A stretch of DNA of 64,000 bases from NCBI RefSeq assembly GCF_029714405.1, contig NZ_CP121650.1:2237001-2301000 (forward strand). Reading direction: 5' to 3'. This document shows positions 50,620 to 59,228 of the stretch, in pieces. The notes beneath the pieces are model-generated. The model made no database searches. It was not told the origin of the DNA and worked only from the letters and a program-made list of their open reading frames with translations. The translations under genes were made by a program, and so were the position numbers. The stretch's first letter is position 1, and each line of letters opens with the position of its first letter. The DNA is from Bradyrhizobium sp. CB82. GTDB taxonomy: Bacteria; Pseudomonadota; Alphaproteobacteria; Rhizobiales; Xanthobacteraceae.

Positions 50620-51363
50620 ATGACCTATCCGCAAAAGTCCTCCTCCCGCATCGCCCGCGGCGGGAAGGCGCTCTATGGCGCGCCGCTCGGAATCCTGATG
50701 CTGGAAGCGCGCTTTCCCCGCATCCCCGGCGACATGGGCAATGGCACGACCTGGCCGTTCCCGGTACTTTATCGCGTGGTGAGCGGGGCGACGCCGGAGA
50801 AGGTGGTGCTTAAAGGCGCGGCCGGGCTGCTGCCGGATTTCATCGACGCGGCGAAGGAACTGGTGCGGCTAGGTGCCGAAGCCATCACCACCAATTGCGG
50901 CTTTCTCTCGCTATTCCAGAAAGAGCTTGCCGCCGCCGTCGGCGTGCCCGTTGCGACGTCATCGTTGATGCAGGTGCCGTGGGTTCAGGCGACGCTGCCG
51001 CCGGGCAAGCGCGTCGGCCTCGTCACGGTCTCCGGCTCGACGCTGTCGCCGGCCCATCTGGAAGGTGCCGGCGTGCCGCTCGACACGCCGCTGGTCGGCA
51101 CCGAGAACGGCAAGGAGTTCTTCCGCGTCCTGATCAAGGCCGAGAAGGATGACATGGACATTGCCCAGGCCGAGCGCGACGTCGTCGAAGCCGGCAAGGC
51201 GCTGGTGGCGAAGCATCCCGATGTCGGCGCCATCGTGCTTGAATGCACCAACATGCCGCCTTACGCTGCGGCATTGCAGGCTGAGGCGGGCCTGCCTGTC
51301 TACGATATTTATTCCATGATCACGTGGTTTCACACCGGACTGCGGCCGCGTCGGTTTGGCTAG
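50620..51363 (+). CDS. Asp/Glu/hydantoin racemase-family protein
   Basis: A 247-residue protein with the two-cysteine active site of the aspartate/glutamate racemase superfamily: Cys93 in AITTNCGFLSLF and Cys209 in IVLECTNMPPYA. Members racemise amino acids without PLP, racemise hydantoins, or isomerise maleate. Beside a D-amino acid dehydrogenase, racemisation of an L-amino acid to its D form is the most economical function. It follows the dehydrogenase by 9 bp and precedes the GntR gene by 18 bp. Confidence 0.8.
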   Translation: MTYPQKSSSRIARGGKALYGAPLGILMLEARFPRIPGDMGNGTTWPFPVLYRVVSGATPEKVVLKGAAGLLPDFIDAAKELVRLGAEAITTNCGFLSLFQKELAAAVGVPVATSSLMQVPWVQATLPPGKRVGLVTVSGSTLSPAHLEGAGVPLDTPLVGTENGKEFFRVLIKAEKDDMDIAQAERDVVEAGKALVAKHPDVGAIVLECTNMPPYAAALQAEAGLPVYDIYSMITWFHTGLRPRRFG

Positions 51364-51381
51364 AGGTCGAAAACCTGCTCC

Positions 51382-52083
51382 ATGAACAAGCATCTGGAAC
51401 TCGCCTCGGACAGCATTGTCGATCGCGTCTATGAACAGCTCAAGGCGATGGCCGTGAGCTACGAGTTCAAGCCTGGCGAACGGCTCAACGAAGGTGAGCT
51501 GGCAAAGCGTCTCGGCGTCAGCCGCACGCCGCTGCGCGAAGCGCTCAACCGGTTGAACACCGAGGGTTTCCTACGCTTCGCCCCCGGCAAGGGCTTCTTC
51601 TGCCGCGAACTCGACGCGCACGAGATCTTCGATCTCTACGAGCTGCGCAAATCGATCGAGGTCGCCTCGGTCCGTCTCGCCATCAAGCGAGCCAGGGATG
51701 AGGATATCGACGCGCTGCTCAAATTCCTCGAAGCCACGGGGCCCGATCCCGGCGAGCGTTCATCGGTCGAGCTGGTCGAGCTGGATGAGACCTTTCACGA
51801 GCGGCTGATGGCGATGTCGAACAATGCCGAGATGCTGCGTGTGCTGCGCAACGTCAATGCCCGCATCCGCTTCGTACGCTGGATCGACATGGACAGCATC
51901 AATCGCTTCAACACGCAGGCTGAGCACCGCGCCGTCGTCGAGGGCCTCAAGGCGCGTGACGAAGCGATGTGCGTTTCCGTGCTGGAAAAGCACATCGACC
52001 GGCGGCTCGATCGTATCACCTCGGCGATCAAGGAAGGCTACGCGCAGATCTACATGCCGGCGGCGAGGTCGGCGCAGACCTGA
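51382..52083 (+). CDS. GntR-family (FCD) regulator
   Basis: A 233-residue regulator. The winged helix reads LNEGELAKRLGVSRTPLREA then LNRLNTEGFLRFAPGKGFFC; the FCD domain has ELDETFHERLMAMS, EHRAVVEGL and LEKHIDRRLDR with the expected histidines. Last gene of the plus-strand cluster; it most likely senses the amino acid or its 2-oxoacid and controls the cluster and the divergent binding protein. It converges with the GH79-like gene. Confidence 0.88.
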   Translation: MNKHLELASDSIVDRVYEQLKAMAVSYEFKPGERLNEGELAKRLGVSRTPLREALNRLNTEGFLRFAPGKGFFCRELDAHEIFDLYELRKSIEVASVRLAIKRARDEDIDALLKFLEATGPDPGERSSVELVELDETFHERLMAMSNNAEMLRVLRNVNARIRFVRWIDMDSINRFNTQAEHRAVVEGLKARDEAMCVSVLEKHIDRRLDRITSAIKEGYAQIYMPAARSAQT

Positions 52084-52103
52084 TCGGAAGAGACGGTGTG
52101 TTC

Positions 52104-53645
52104 TCAGCGACAGGCGCGATTGGCGGCGCCTGGTATCGCCAGGAAGGTGATGCTGGCAGGCGCCACGACGATCGTCCCGGCCGGCGTCATGCGGGCTTCG
52201 AGCACAGGCAAACCGCCGTTGGTCGCAAGCTCGAGCGTTCTTCCGTTCAGTTGCACGGTCGCGCTTTGCAGCCGCCCTGCATCCAGCGTGTAGCGCTCAG
52301 ACGCGATCGGCAGCTTCAGACCGTGCGACTTGCTCCGCGACGTGTTGATGGCAAGGATGGACACGGCGCCCGGCGTCTTGGGATGGCAATGCGCATAGAC
52401 GTGGAGGTCGGTCGTGCCTGTTGCGCCGGCGTCGAGCACCGTCGTCCCCATCAGGCGATGCCATAGCAGCGCAGCCCAGTAGTTCGGCCGCGGGCGAAAC
52501 GTCGTCTCATCGAGCAGGCCGTAGTCGCTCGCGGCCAGCGTGTTGTGCATCACGACCTGGACGCCAGCCTTTGCGAGGCGTCCGAGCTGGTCGAGATAGC
52601 GGAACGTGTCGAGGAAGGTCGCGTCGGAAGCGTTGCCGCCGCAGGCGGCATCGGCCGTCTCGGTCAGCCAGATCGGCGTATCCGGCTCGAACTCGTCGCG
52701 CAAGCGACGGTAGATCGAGAGCGTGCGATCGATGCGCGCGAGCCGATCCGCCGACAGCGCCAGCGCCGGATCATCGCGGAAGCCGCAGCGCGGCGAGAGT
52801 GTGTTGTAGTGGTGAAACGAGAAGCGATCGAGGCCCGCGCCGGACGCTGCGAGCAGATCGCGCGTCCGAATACCGCTGGCCGATGGCGGCGACGTGTCAC
52901 CGACGGAGCCGGGGCCGACGATCAGGAGATTGGGAGAATGCGTGCGCATCCAAGCGCGGAAGATCGCGAAGTCGCGCCCATAGGCATTTGCGTCATAGCC
53001 CGCCGGCGCGCCGTTCGTGGCCGCGAGCGTCGGTTCGTTCATGAATTCGGCGGCCGCGATGTGGCCGCCGAGTGACTGCGTGAAGGCGAGCAGTCGTTGC
53101 GCCTGGTCGGGCGTCCAACGGCCGTCTGCATCGCGGCTGCCCGCACTGACGGCGAACGACGTCATGATCTCCGCATCCACCGCGCGTGCAAAGTCGACGA
53201 CACCGCGCCATTGCGCGCGGCTCAGCACCGAGTCGAAGCCGGGAGGCGGTGCCGCCGGCGCGTTGTCCGTATCGGCGAAGAATGTCGCGTTCGCCCAGGT
53301 GCCGCTGACGCGCACATAAGCCGGACCGAGAGCGCCGGCGAGCATGCGCAGCCGCCTATTGGCGAGATCGATCGGTGGCCGGTAGCTGTAACGATCGCGC
53401 GCGCGGAGTGTCCGTACCGTTCGCGGATAGGGCTTCCAGAATCGGCCGCCGGTGATTTCCACCATTTCGATATTGTACGATTGGAAACGGAGATCGACCG
53501 TGCCGACTGCCTCCATGTGCTGGGGGGCGACGATCTCCTCGCTGATGCTTCTCCCCGGCCATGCCGCAATGGCGAGCAGCGCCATGCCGGCGGCGCGGAC
53601 GACACGCGCATGTCCGTTCCGACTGGTCCGCCCGGCTGCCTGCAT
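52104..53645 (-). CDS. secreted glycoside hydrolase family 79-like (heparanase/beta-glucuronidase-like)
   Basis: A 513-residue exported protein. A basic N-terminus followed by MALLAIAAWPG forms a signal peptide. The (beta/alpha)8 domain shows a clan-A acid/base glutamate, Glu204 in AAEFMNEPTLA, and a nucleophile, Glu329 in PIWLTETADAACGG, with a C-terminal beta-sandwich (VSILAINTSRSKSHGLKLP). This layout matches GH79 enzymes that remove glucuronic acid or act on glycosaminoglycan-like chains. No polysaccharide locus is adjacent, though a hexuronate pathway lies 16 kb away. Remote GH39/GH30 relatives are alternatives. Confidence 0.7.
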   Translation of the reverse strand: MQAAGRTSRNGHARVVRAAGMALLAIAAWPGRSISEEIVAPQHMEAVGTVDLRFQSYNIEMVEITGGRFWKPYPRTVRTLRARDRYSYRPPIDLANRRLRMLAGALGPAYVRVSGTWANATFFADTDNAPAAPPPGFDSVLSRAQWRGVVDFARAVDAEIMTSFAVSAGSRDADGRWTPDQAQRLLAFTQSLGGHIAAAEFMNEPTLAATNGAPAGYDANAYGRDFAIFRAWMRTHSPNLLIVGPGSVGDTSPPSASGIRTRDLLAASGAGLDRFSFHHYNTLSPRCGFRDDPALALSADRLARIDRTLSIYRRLRDEFEPDTPIWLTETADAACGGNASDATFLDTFRYLDQLGRLAKAGVQVVMHNTLAASDYGLLDETTFRPRPNYWAALLWHRLMGTTVLDAGATGTTDLHVYAHCHPKTPGAVSILAINTSRSKSHGLKLPIASERYTLDAGRLQSATVQLNGRTLELATNGGLPVLEARMTPAGTIVVAPASITFLAIPGAANRACR

Positions 53646-53833
53646 TCCTGATCCGACCTCGTTGGGAAGCCGATCCTAGCGCGCCGACCCGAATGATACG
53701 CCGCCATATCGATGTTCCGGGGTGTCGTCCACTGCCGGAGTTCCGCCGACCGATTGCCCTGTGTTGGGCGATAAACAAACGTCCTGCTGCCATATTTTCG
53801 TAAGAGTGAATTTCCCGTGAGGGAGGCGCTCCG

Positions 53834-54277
53834 ATGAACAGATTTTTGATGGCCGTAGTCGTGATGCTGACGTTGGTTCCGGCAGGTGCCATTGCGCAGG
53901 AACGCGCAGGCGATGCGGCTCTTGGAGCCGTCTCCGGCGCTATCGTGCTGGGTCCGGTCGGTGCCGTAGCCGGCGCCTTTGTTGGCTACGCCGCAGGTCC
54001 CTCCATCGCGCGCTCATGGGGCTTGCGCGGTTCTCGATCGGCGACGAGCCGGCAGCGGCCACGCAGAGAAGCGAATCGCGTCCCGGGTTCGGCGCCTGCA
54101 GCGCCCGCCCCTGTAGCTCCGACGCCCGCAGCTGCGGCTCCGGGTCCCACCAGTGGTAGGGCAATGGAAGCCAATGGCCGTGTCGCTCAAATGGGGCCGG
54201 CTAACGACCCGCCGGTTCAGGCAGCTCCTGCTCCGCCGCAGCAGACTTCGACGCCGCCCGTTCAGGGATTCGACTAA
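53834..54277 (+). CDS. exported hypothetical protein with glycine-zipper segment and Pro/Ala-rich tail
   Basis: A 147-residue protein with a Sec signal ending AIA|QERAGDAA, then a Gly-rich hydrophobic stretch (LGAVSGAIVLGPVGAVAGAF VGYAAG in two parts) like outer-membrane glycine-zipper proteins, a basic segment and a disordered Pro/Ala-rich C-terminus. GGGAGG lies upstream of the ATG. Function unknown; a membrane- or wall-associated role is likely. Confidence 0.65.
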   Translation: MNRFLMAVVVMLTLVPAGAIAQERAGDAALGAVSGAIVLGPVGAVAGAFVGYAAGPSIARSWGLRGSRSATSRQRPRREANRVPGSAPAAPAPVAPTPAAAAPGPTSGRAMEANGRVAQMGPANDPPVQAAPAPPQQTSTPPVQGFD

Positions 54278-54489
54278 GGCGCGCGCTACGGCGCCGTCTT
54301 CGGCCGGAGTCGGTCGACCGTCCTTGCGATCAGAGCCGCAACATCCGGCACTTTGGGCCCGATGCGAAAATCGGGCCCGGCGACCACGACCGACAGGCGC
54401 CGATCGCTCGCGATCGTGATCCTGGTGGCGTTCCCGGGTATCCTCCTCCGGCTGCTCTCGTTACGAGTCGCCACCAGAGGAGACCCATC

Positions 54490-55656
54490 ATGGATTTCGC
54501 GCTCACCGATCAGCAGGAAGCCATCCGCGACGCCATCGCAAAGATCTGCGAAGGCTTTGACGACGCCTACTGGCTGAACAAGGACCGTGAGGGCAGCTTC
54601 CCGCACGACTTCCACAAGGCCCTGGCCGATGCCGGCTGGCTCGGCATCTGCGTGCCCGAAGCCTATGGCGGCTCTGGTCTCGGCATCACCGAAGCCGCGA
54701 TCATGATGCGCACGATCGCGGAATCCGGCGCCGGCATGTCGGGGGCCTCGGCCGTGCATATCAACGTGTTCGGTCTCAATCCGGTCGTCGTGTTCGGCAC
54801 TGAAGAGCAGCGCAAGCGCATGTTGCCGCCGATGGTCGAAGGTCGCGAGAAGGCGTGCTTTGCCGTGACCGAGCCCAACACCGGGCTCAACACCACGCAG
54901 CTCAAGACCCGAGCGGTGGCCAAGAACGACCGCTACATCGTCAACGGCCAGAAGGTGTGGATTTCAACCGCCCAGGTCGCGCACAAGATCCTGCTGCTCG
55001 CGCGCACGACGCTGCTCGAGGAGGTGCGTTCGCCCACCCATGGCCTCAGCCTCTTCTACACGGATTTCGACCGCAAGCGGATCAAGGTCCATGAGATCGA
55101 GAAGATGGGGCGCAGCAGCGTCGATTCCAACGAGTTGTTCTTCGAGGACTTCGAGATCCCGATGGAAGACCGCATTGGCGAAGAGGGACGCGGTTTCGAA
55201 TACATCCTCGAAGGCATGAACCCCGAGCGCATCCTCATCGCGGCCGAAGCGGTGGGCCTCGGCAAGCTCGCGCTGTCGCGCGCAACCGAATATGCCAAGA
55301 CGCGTGTCGTGTTCAACCGCCCGATCGGCAAGAACCAGGGTATCCAGCATCCGCTCGCGGTGAACTGGGTCGAACTCGAAGCCGCCTGGCTGATGGTGAT
55401 GTCGGCGGCCTGGCAATACGACAAGGGCATGCCCTGCGGCGCCGCCGCCAACGCCGCAAAATATCTCGCGGGCGAGGCTGGCTTTAGGGCATGCGAGCAG
55501 GCGGTGATGACCCATGGCGGGTTCGGCTACGCCAAGGAATTCCATGTCGAGCGTTACCTGCGCGAGATCCTGATCCCGCGCATCGCGCCGGTGAGCCCGC
55601 AACTCGCGCTCAGCTTCATTGCGGAAAAGGTGCTGGGCCTCGCCAAATCGTACTAG
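54490..55656 (+). CDS. acyl-CoA dehydrogenase
   Basis: A 388-residue flavoenzyme with MDFALTDQQEAIRDAIAKIC at the start, the FAD/substrate motif CFAVTEPNTGLNTTQLKTRA, VWISTAQVAHK and GFGYAKEFHVERYLREI near the end. The usual catalytic Glu of the IYEGT motif is absent (RIAPVS there); Glu246 in EGMNPERILIAAEA occupies the alternative position used by isovaleryl-CoA dehydrogenase. It oxidises acyl-CoA esters and feeds ETF. It faces the acyl-CoA synthetase gene, 24 bp apart, end to end. Confidence 0.9.
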   Translation: MDFALTDQQEAIRDAIAKICEGFDDAYWLNKDREGSFPHDFHKALADAGWLGICVPEAYGGSGLGITEAAIMMRTIAESGAGMSGASAVHINVFGLNPVVVFGTEEQRKRMLPPMVEGREKACFAVTEPNTGLNTTQLKTRAVAKNDRYIVNGQKVWISTAQVAHKILLLARTTLLEEVRSPTHGLSLFYTDFDRKRIKVHEIEKMGRSSVDSNELFFEDFEIPMEDRIGEEGRGFEYILEGMNPERILIAAEAVGLGKLALSRATEYAKTRVVFNRPIGKNQGIQHPLAVNWVELEAAWLMVMSAAWQYDKGMPCGAAANAAKYLAGEAGFRACEQAVMTHGGFGYAKEFHVERYLREILIPRIAPVSPQLALSFIAEKVLGLAKSY

Positions 55657-55680
55657 ACGTGCCCGGTGAAGTAGGCGGCG

Positions 55681-57252
55681 CTATTCCTCGGCGATCTTCT
55701 CCATGGCCATGGCACGCAGCCTGGCGCGCTGGACCTTGACGCCATTGGCACTGTCGGTGACGGGGAAGGCGTCGACGAAGTAGATGCGCGCGGGGACCTT
55801 GTAGCCGGCCAGCCGCTCGCGCAGGCGCGCGATCAACGCAGCCTCTTGCGGCGGCTTTTCTGCCGGGATCACGAAGGCGGCGCAGCGAGCCTGTCCCCTG
55901 AGATCGACGGCGACCACCTGCGCATCGGCAACGCCGGCGCAGAACTTGAGTTCATCTTCGATCTCGCCGGGCGCGACCAGGAAGCCGCCGAGCCGCATGG
56001 CATCGCCCGCCCGCGTCTCGTAGACGAAGGAGCCGTCAACGCGCAGCCGGCCGATATCGCCGGTGCGGAAGAAGCCATCGACGGCGGTTGCCTCGCGCGT
56101 CGCTTGCGGATTGTTGAAATAACCGAGGAAGCACGACGGCGCGCTGATCTCGAGCTCGCCGGAGATGCCGGGCCCCACCAGCTGTCCGCCGTCCGTATCG
56201 CGTATGCGCACGCGAGCATCCGGTGACATCGGCCAGCCGCCGCCTTCGATGCGGTCGGCGAAGGCGGCATCGCGCCGGCCGATCGAGAACAGGGCCTGCA
56301 CCTCGCTCGAGCCATACAGGCCGAACAGGGGCAAGCCCCGCGCCTCGGCCTCCACCGCAAACTCGCGCCAACCGGGCTGGAACGCGGCGAAGCCAAACAC
56401 TTCCGCGTGCGGAAACGGACGTGGCGCATCGGTGAGCGCCAGGATACGGCGAAACATCTCGTCCGAGCCGAAGGCATGCGTGACCCTGTGATCGCCGAGG
56501 ATTTCGAGCGACGGCGCGGGCTCGAACGCGCCGAGCACGTGGATGGTGACGCCGGCCGCGAGAAAGGCAAGCAGGCTCGTCATCCCGAACGTGCCGCAGA
56601 ACGGTAACATCGCCAGCAGCGAATGGCGTTGCGGCGACAGCGCCAGCGCCTTGGCGACCGCGACTGCATGCGTGGCCAGCGTCGCTTGCGAATGCGCCAC
56701 CAGCTTCGGCCCTTTGGTCGTGCCCGAGGTCGTGTAGAGCAGGACCGGCAGGTCGACGTCGCCGCGTGATGGCGCCGTAGGATAGGTATTCTCGAAGGCG
56801 TCGAACCGCACGCAGGGCCAGTCTGCCGGGATCGTATCCGCGCCCACCACGGCGAGCTTTTCGAGAGCCGGCACGTCGCTTCCAGCGATATCCGCGAGAA
56901 CGGCGGCAAAGTCGATCGAGCGGAACGCGGCTTCCATCACCAGAAGCTTCGCACCGGAGAGGCGGAGGAGATGGGCGACGTCCGCGCTGCGGTAGCGCGT
57001 GTTGACGGCGGCGACGACTGCGCCGAGCCGGGCTGCGGCGAACAGCAGGGCGATCCATTCGATGCGGTTGACCAGCCACACCGCGACCACATCGCCTTTG
57101 CCGATACCCTGCGCGGCGAGCCACGCCGCGGTCTGGTCGATCCTGCCCGACAATTCGGCGCGCGGGACGGACCTGCCGTCGAACACCAGTGCGGGATCGG
57201 AGAAGGTCTCGATCCCGATCAGCGATTGCAGCGAGCGATCGTTGGGGCGCAT
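55681..57252 (-). CDS. AMP-binding acyl-CoA synthetase
   Basis: A 523-residue ANL-superfamily ligase. The P-loop is VLLYTTSGTTKGPKLVAHSQ, the A5 motif FGLYGSSEVQALFS, the A7/A8 hinge FRTGDIGRLRVDGSFVYETR followed by GDAMRLGGFLVAPGEIED, and a C-terminal KVQRARLRAM segment. Lysine of the adenylation step lies in NGVKVQR. It activates a carboxylic acid to its CoA ester. The ATG at 57252 is chosen; the open frame to 57279 begins at a weaker start. Convergent with the acyl-CoA dehydrogenase, which may use its product. Confidence 0.88.
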   Translation of the reverse strand: MRPNDRSLQSLIGIETFSDPALVFDGRSVPRAELSGRIDQTAAWLAAQGIGKGDVVAVWLVNRIEWIALLFAAARLGAVVAAVNTRYRSADVAHLLRLSGAKLLVMEAAFRSIDFAAVLADIAGSDVPALEKLAVVGADTIPADWPCVRFDAFENTYPTAPSRGDVDLPVLLYTTSGTTKGPKLVAHSQATLATHAVAVAKALALSPQRHSLLAMLPFCGTFGMTSLLAFLAAGVTIHVLGAFEPAPSLEILGDHRVTHAFGSDEMFRRILALTDAPRPFPHAEVFGFAAFQPGWREFAVEAEARGLPLFGLYGSSEVQALFSIGRRDAAFADRIEGGGWPMSPDARVRIRDTDGGQLVGPGISGELEISAPSCFLGYFNNPQATREATAVDGFFRTGDIGRLRVDGSFVYETRAGDAMRLGGFLVAPGEIEDELKFCAGVADAQVVAVDLRGQARCAAFVIPAEKPPQEAALIARLRERLAGYKVPARIYFVDAFPVTDSANGVKVQRARLRAMAMEKIAEE

Positions 57253-57285
57253 GGCTACCGCAGTACCCCGATCGCGCAAAACTGT

Positions 57286-57921
57286 CTACTTGGTGCCGAA
57301 CATCCGATCGCCGGCATCGCCCAGGCCGGGCACGATATAGCCGTGGTCGTTGAGCCGCTCGTCGACCGCGGCGGTCCAGATCGGCACGTCCGGATGTTCC
57401 GCCTGGAATTGCGCGATGCCTTCCGGGGCGGCCAGCAGGCACACGAAGCGGATGTCACGGGCGCCGCGCGCCTTCAGCAGCGATGCGCCGGCGCGGGCCG
57501 AGTTGCCAGTCGCCAGCATTGGGTCCATCAGGATGACGGTGCGATCGGAGAGGTCCTGCGGCGCCTTGAAGTAGTACTCCACGGCCTGCAAGGTCTCCGG
57601 ATCGCGATAGAGCCCGATATGGGCGATGCGGGCGGATGGCATCAACGCCAGCATGCCGTCGAGGAAGCCGACGCCGGCGCGCAGGATCGGCGCCAGCGTG
57701 AGCTTCTTGCCGGCAATTTTCGGCGCCTGCATCGGCGAGATCGGCGTCTCGATTTCCACGAGCTCCAGGGGCAAGTCGCGCGTCACCTCGTAGCACAAGA
57801 GCATCCCGATCTCGTTCAGGATCTCGCGAAAGCTCTTGGTCGAGCGGTCCTTTTCCCGCATCAGCGAGAGCTTGTGCTGGACCAGGGGGTGATCGACGAC
57901 GTAGACGTTGCTGCTACCCAT
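57286..57921 (-). CDS. upp: uracil phosphoribosyltransferase
   Basis: A 211-residue pyrimidine salvage enzyme that makes UMP from uracil and PRPP. It has [20 protein letters not shown], the flexible loop [18 protein letters not shown], the PRPP-binding [14 protein letters not shown] and the uracil-binding end [19 protein letters not shown]. All family landmarks and the length are normal. It ends 33 bp upstream of the acyl-CoA synthetase start on the same strand, probably by chance. Confidence 0.97.
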   Translation of the reverse strand: MGSSNVYVVDHPLVQHKLSLMREKDRSTKSFREILNEIGMLLCYEVTRDLPLELVEIETPISPMQAPKIAGKKLTLAPILRAGVGFLDGMLALMPSARIAHIGLYRDPETLQAVEYYFKAPQDLSDRTVILMDPMLATGNSARAGASLLKARGARDIRFVCLLAAPEGIAQFQAEHPDVPIWTAAVDERLNDHGYIVPGLGDAGDRMFGTK

Positions 57922-58048
57922 GGTACCCGCTCTACACGGTTCCCTGAGCTTGCGCCAGATCGGCTGCAGCGTTTTCCCTGCGCATCGGGTGCCTAGCCCG
58001 CAGGCACTGCGACCTGCGTTCGCACCCGCAGCCAGGGATGATACGGGG

Positions 58049-58177
58049 CTAGACGCTCAATCCCCGGGCTACCAGCGCGATCACGAGGATCAGGATCGAG
58101 CCCCAGATCAGGCTCAGCGTCATGGTCAAAATGGTGACCGTGACCACGTGCTCGAGATTTGACTTGACGGGCTGCAC
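58049..58177 (-). CDS. tiny single-helix membrane peptide (42 aa)
   Basis: From a GTG at 58177 the minus strand encodes 42 residues: a polar start ([19 protein letters not shown]) and a hydrophobic helix ([20 protein letters not shown]). A shorter ATG start at 58123 would give 24 residues. It follows another tiny membrane peptide by one base. No family assignment; coding status rests on the helix pattern and tandem layout. Confidence 0.4.
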   Translation of the reverse strand: MQPVKSNLEHVVTVTILTMTLSLIWGSILILVIALVARGLSV

Positions 58178-58178
58178 G

Positions 58179-58265
58179 CTAGTTGCCCGGTGCCGCACCG
58201 GCACGCATGCGGACGAGCAGCGCTCCCATCAGGGCGAACATGACGATGATCTTGAGCTCGATCAT
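58179..58265 (-). CDS. tiny single-helix membrane peptide (28 aa)
   Basis: From the ATG at 58265 the minus strand encodes MIELKIIVMFALMGALLVRM and eight more residues, stop at 58179. GGGAG is upstream. The size and one-helix structure recall small accessory peptides of membrane complexes, but nothing identifies a partner. The next peptide gene starts immediately after its stop. Confidence 0.4.
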   Translation of the reverse strand: MIELKIIVMFALMGALLVRMRAGAAPGN

Positions 58266-58313
58266 CAGGGGGCACTCCCGCAAGGCTACCTTATCGCAAG
58301 CCGCGCCAGCCGA

Positions 58314-58517
58314 TCAGAAATAAGGTCGCGACATATGGATCAAGGTCTTCAAGGCGATCAGCGCGGATAGCACGCTTCCCATCGACAGGAGCGCCAAGGC
58401 GCCTTGGCAGGCACGCCGGACCGCTGCGGCGTCAACTTTCGAGATCCAGGCTTCGGGAGCGTTATTTCTCTCCGGGGGATCATAGGGCTGTTCGAAGCGA
58501 TGCGTAAGCATCGACAT
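58314..58517 (-). CDS. small hypothetical membrane protein
   Basis: A 67-residue protein, MSMLTHRFEQPYDPPERNNA at the start and one hydrophobic helix near the end (GALALLSMGSVLSALIALKT). AAGAGGACATTACC precedes the ATG. It lies 33 bp downstream of the repaired reading of the next gene, suggesting an operon. No function known. Confidence 0.5.
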   Translation of the reverse strand: MSMLTHRFEQPYDPPERNNAPEAWISKVDAAAVRRACQGALALLSMGSVLSALIALKTLIHMSRPYF

Positions 58518-58550
58518 GGTAATGTCCTCTTGGTGTGATGGCGATTGCGG

Positions 58551-59016
58551 TCAGCCGAAATGATCGCAGTTGACCGGCTCGTAGAGGGGGCTCGCGGTCT
58601 GGCGAACGGCCGGCACGCTCGGCCGGGTCGCTTCTGCGGTGAGCGCTTGCGCCTCTGCGAAACGAGAGCAAGGCGAGCGCGAGGTCGGAATGCCGTCCCT
58701 CGACCGAGCTCTCCAGCCAATCCGGCAACTCGTGTTCGCGCGAGAGCGCGCAATACCACTCACCTTCGTCATAGGCGATGCGGCGGACCTGCCACAGCGG
58801 CAGTTCCAGTTGTAACAGCACGAGCGCAGCATCGGCCCAGGCTTCGGCATCGATCAGGCGCGATAGCCGTGCGGTTCGTTCGCTCTGTCCGAGCGAAGGG
58901 AAGCGACGGCAGGCCTTGTCGATGAGATCGAGCATCAGGGGCCGCGTGACCGCATGCGCGCCGCGAAGCTGCTCGCCAAGCGAAGCCGGGTCGAAGTTTT
59001 GCAGAACGGAAGACAT
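58551..59016 (-). pseudogene. hypothetical protein, apparent frameshift
   Basis: The ATG at 59016 starts MSSVLQNFDPASLGEQLRGA and continues through LPLWQVRRIAYDEGEWYCAL to LALALLSF. There the sequence TTTCGCAGAG appears to carry one extra base (at about 58659). Without it the frame continues FAEAQALTAEATRPSVPAVR and ends NCDHFG with a stop at 58551-58553, just before the next gene. As written, translation instead reads on to 58480, overlapping that gene. No domain was recognised. The shift could be a real mutation or a sequencing error. Confidence 0.5.
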
Positions 59017-59113
59017 GACGGCGTCTCGATCTTCGGCCGGCCGCAGGTCCGCAGCCGACGCCATCAGGATCGCGGGAACGGCATTTGAAAACGAGATGGG
59101 ACAGGGGAGAGAA

Positions 59114-59202
59114 ATATAGGGATTTCATAAAGGTCGGAGCGGGGCGCGTAAGGGCTGGAACGCCCTCCGCGGGCCGCTCCGACCTTTATGAGATTCCTAT
59201 AT
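59114..59202. repeat. 29-bp imperfect inverted repeat upstream of kdp
   Basis: 59114-59142 (ATATAGGGATTTCATAAAGG then TCGGAGCGG) and 59174-59202 are inverted copies matching at 27 of 29 positions, separated by 31 bases. The element sits between the divergent hypothetical gene (ATG at 59016, minus) and the kdp leader. It could be a miniature mobile element, a terminator or a regulatory site. Confidence 0.7.
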
Positions 59203-59228
59203 CGTCGTTATAGCCTCCATCTCGAAAA

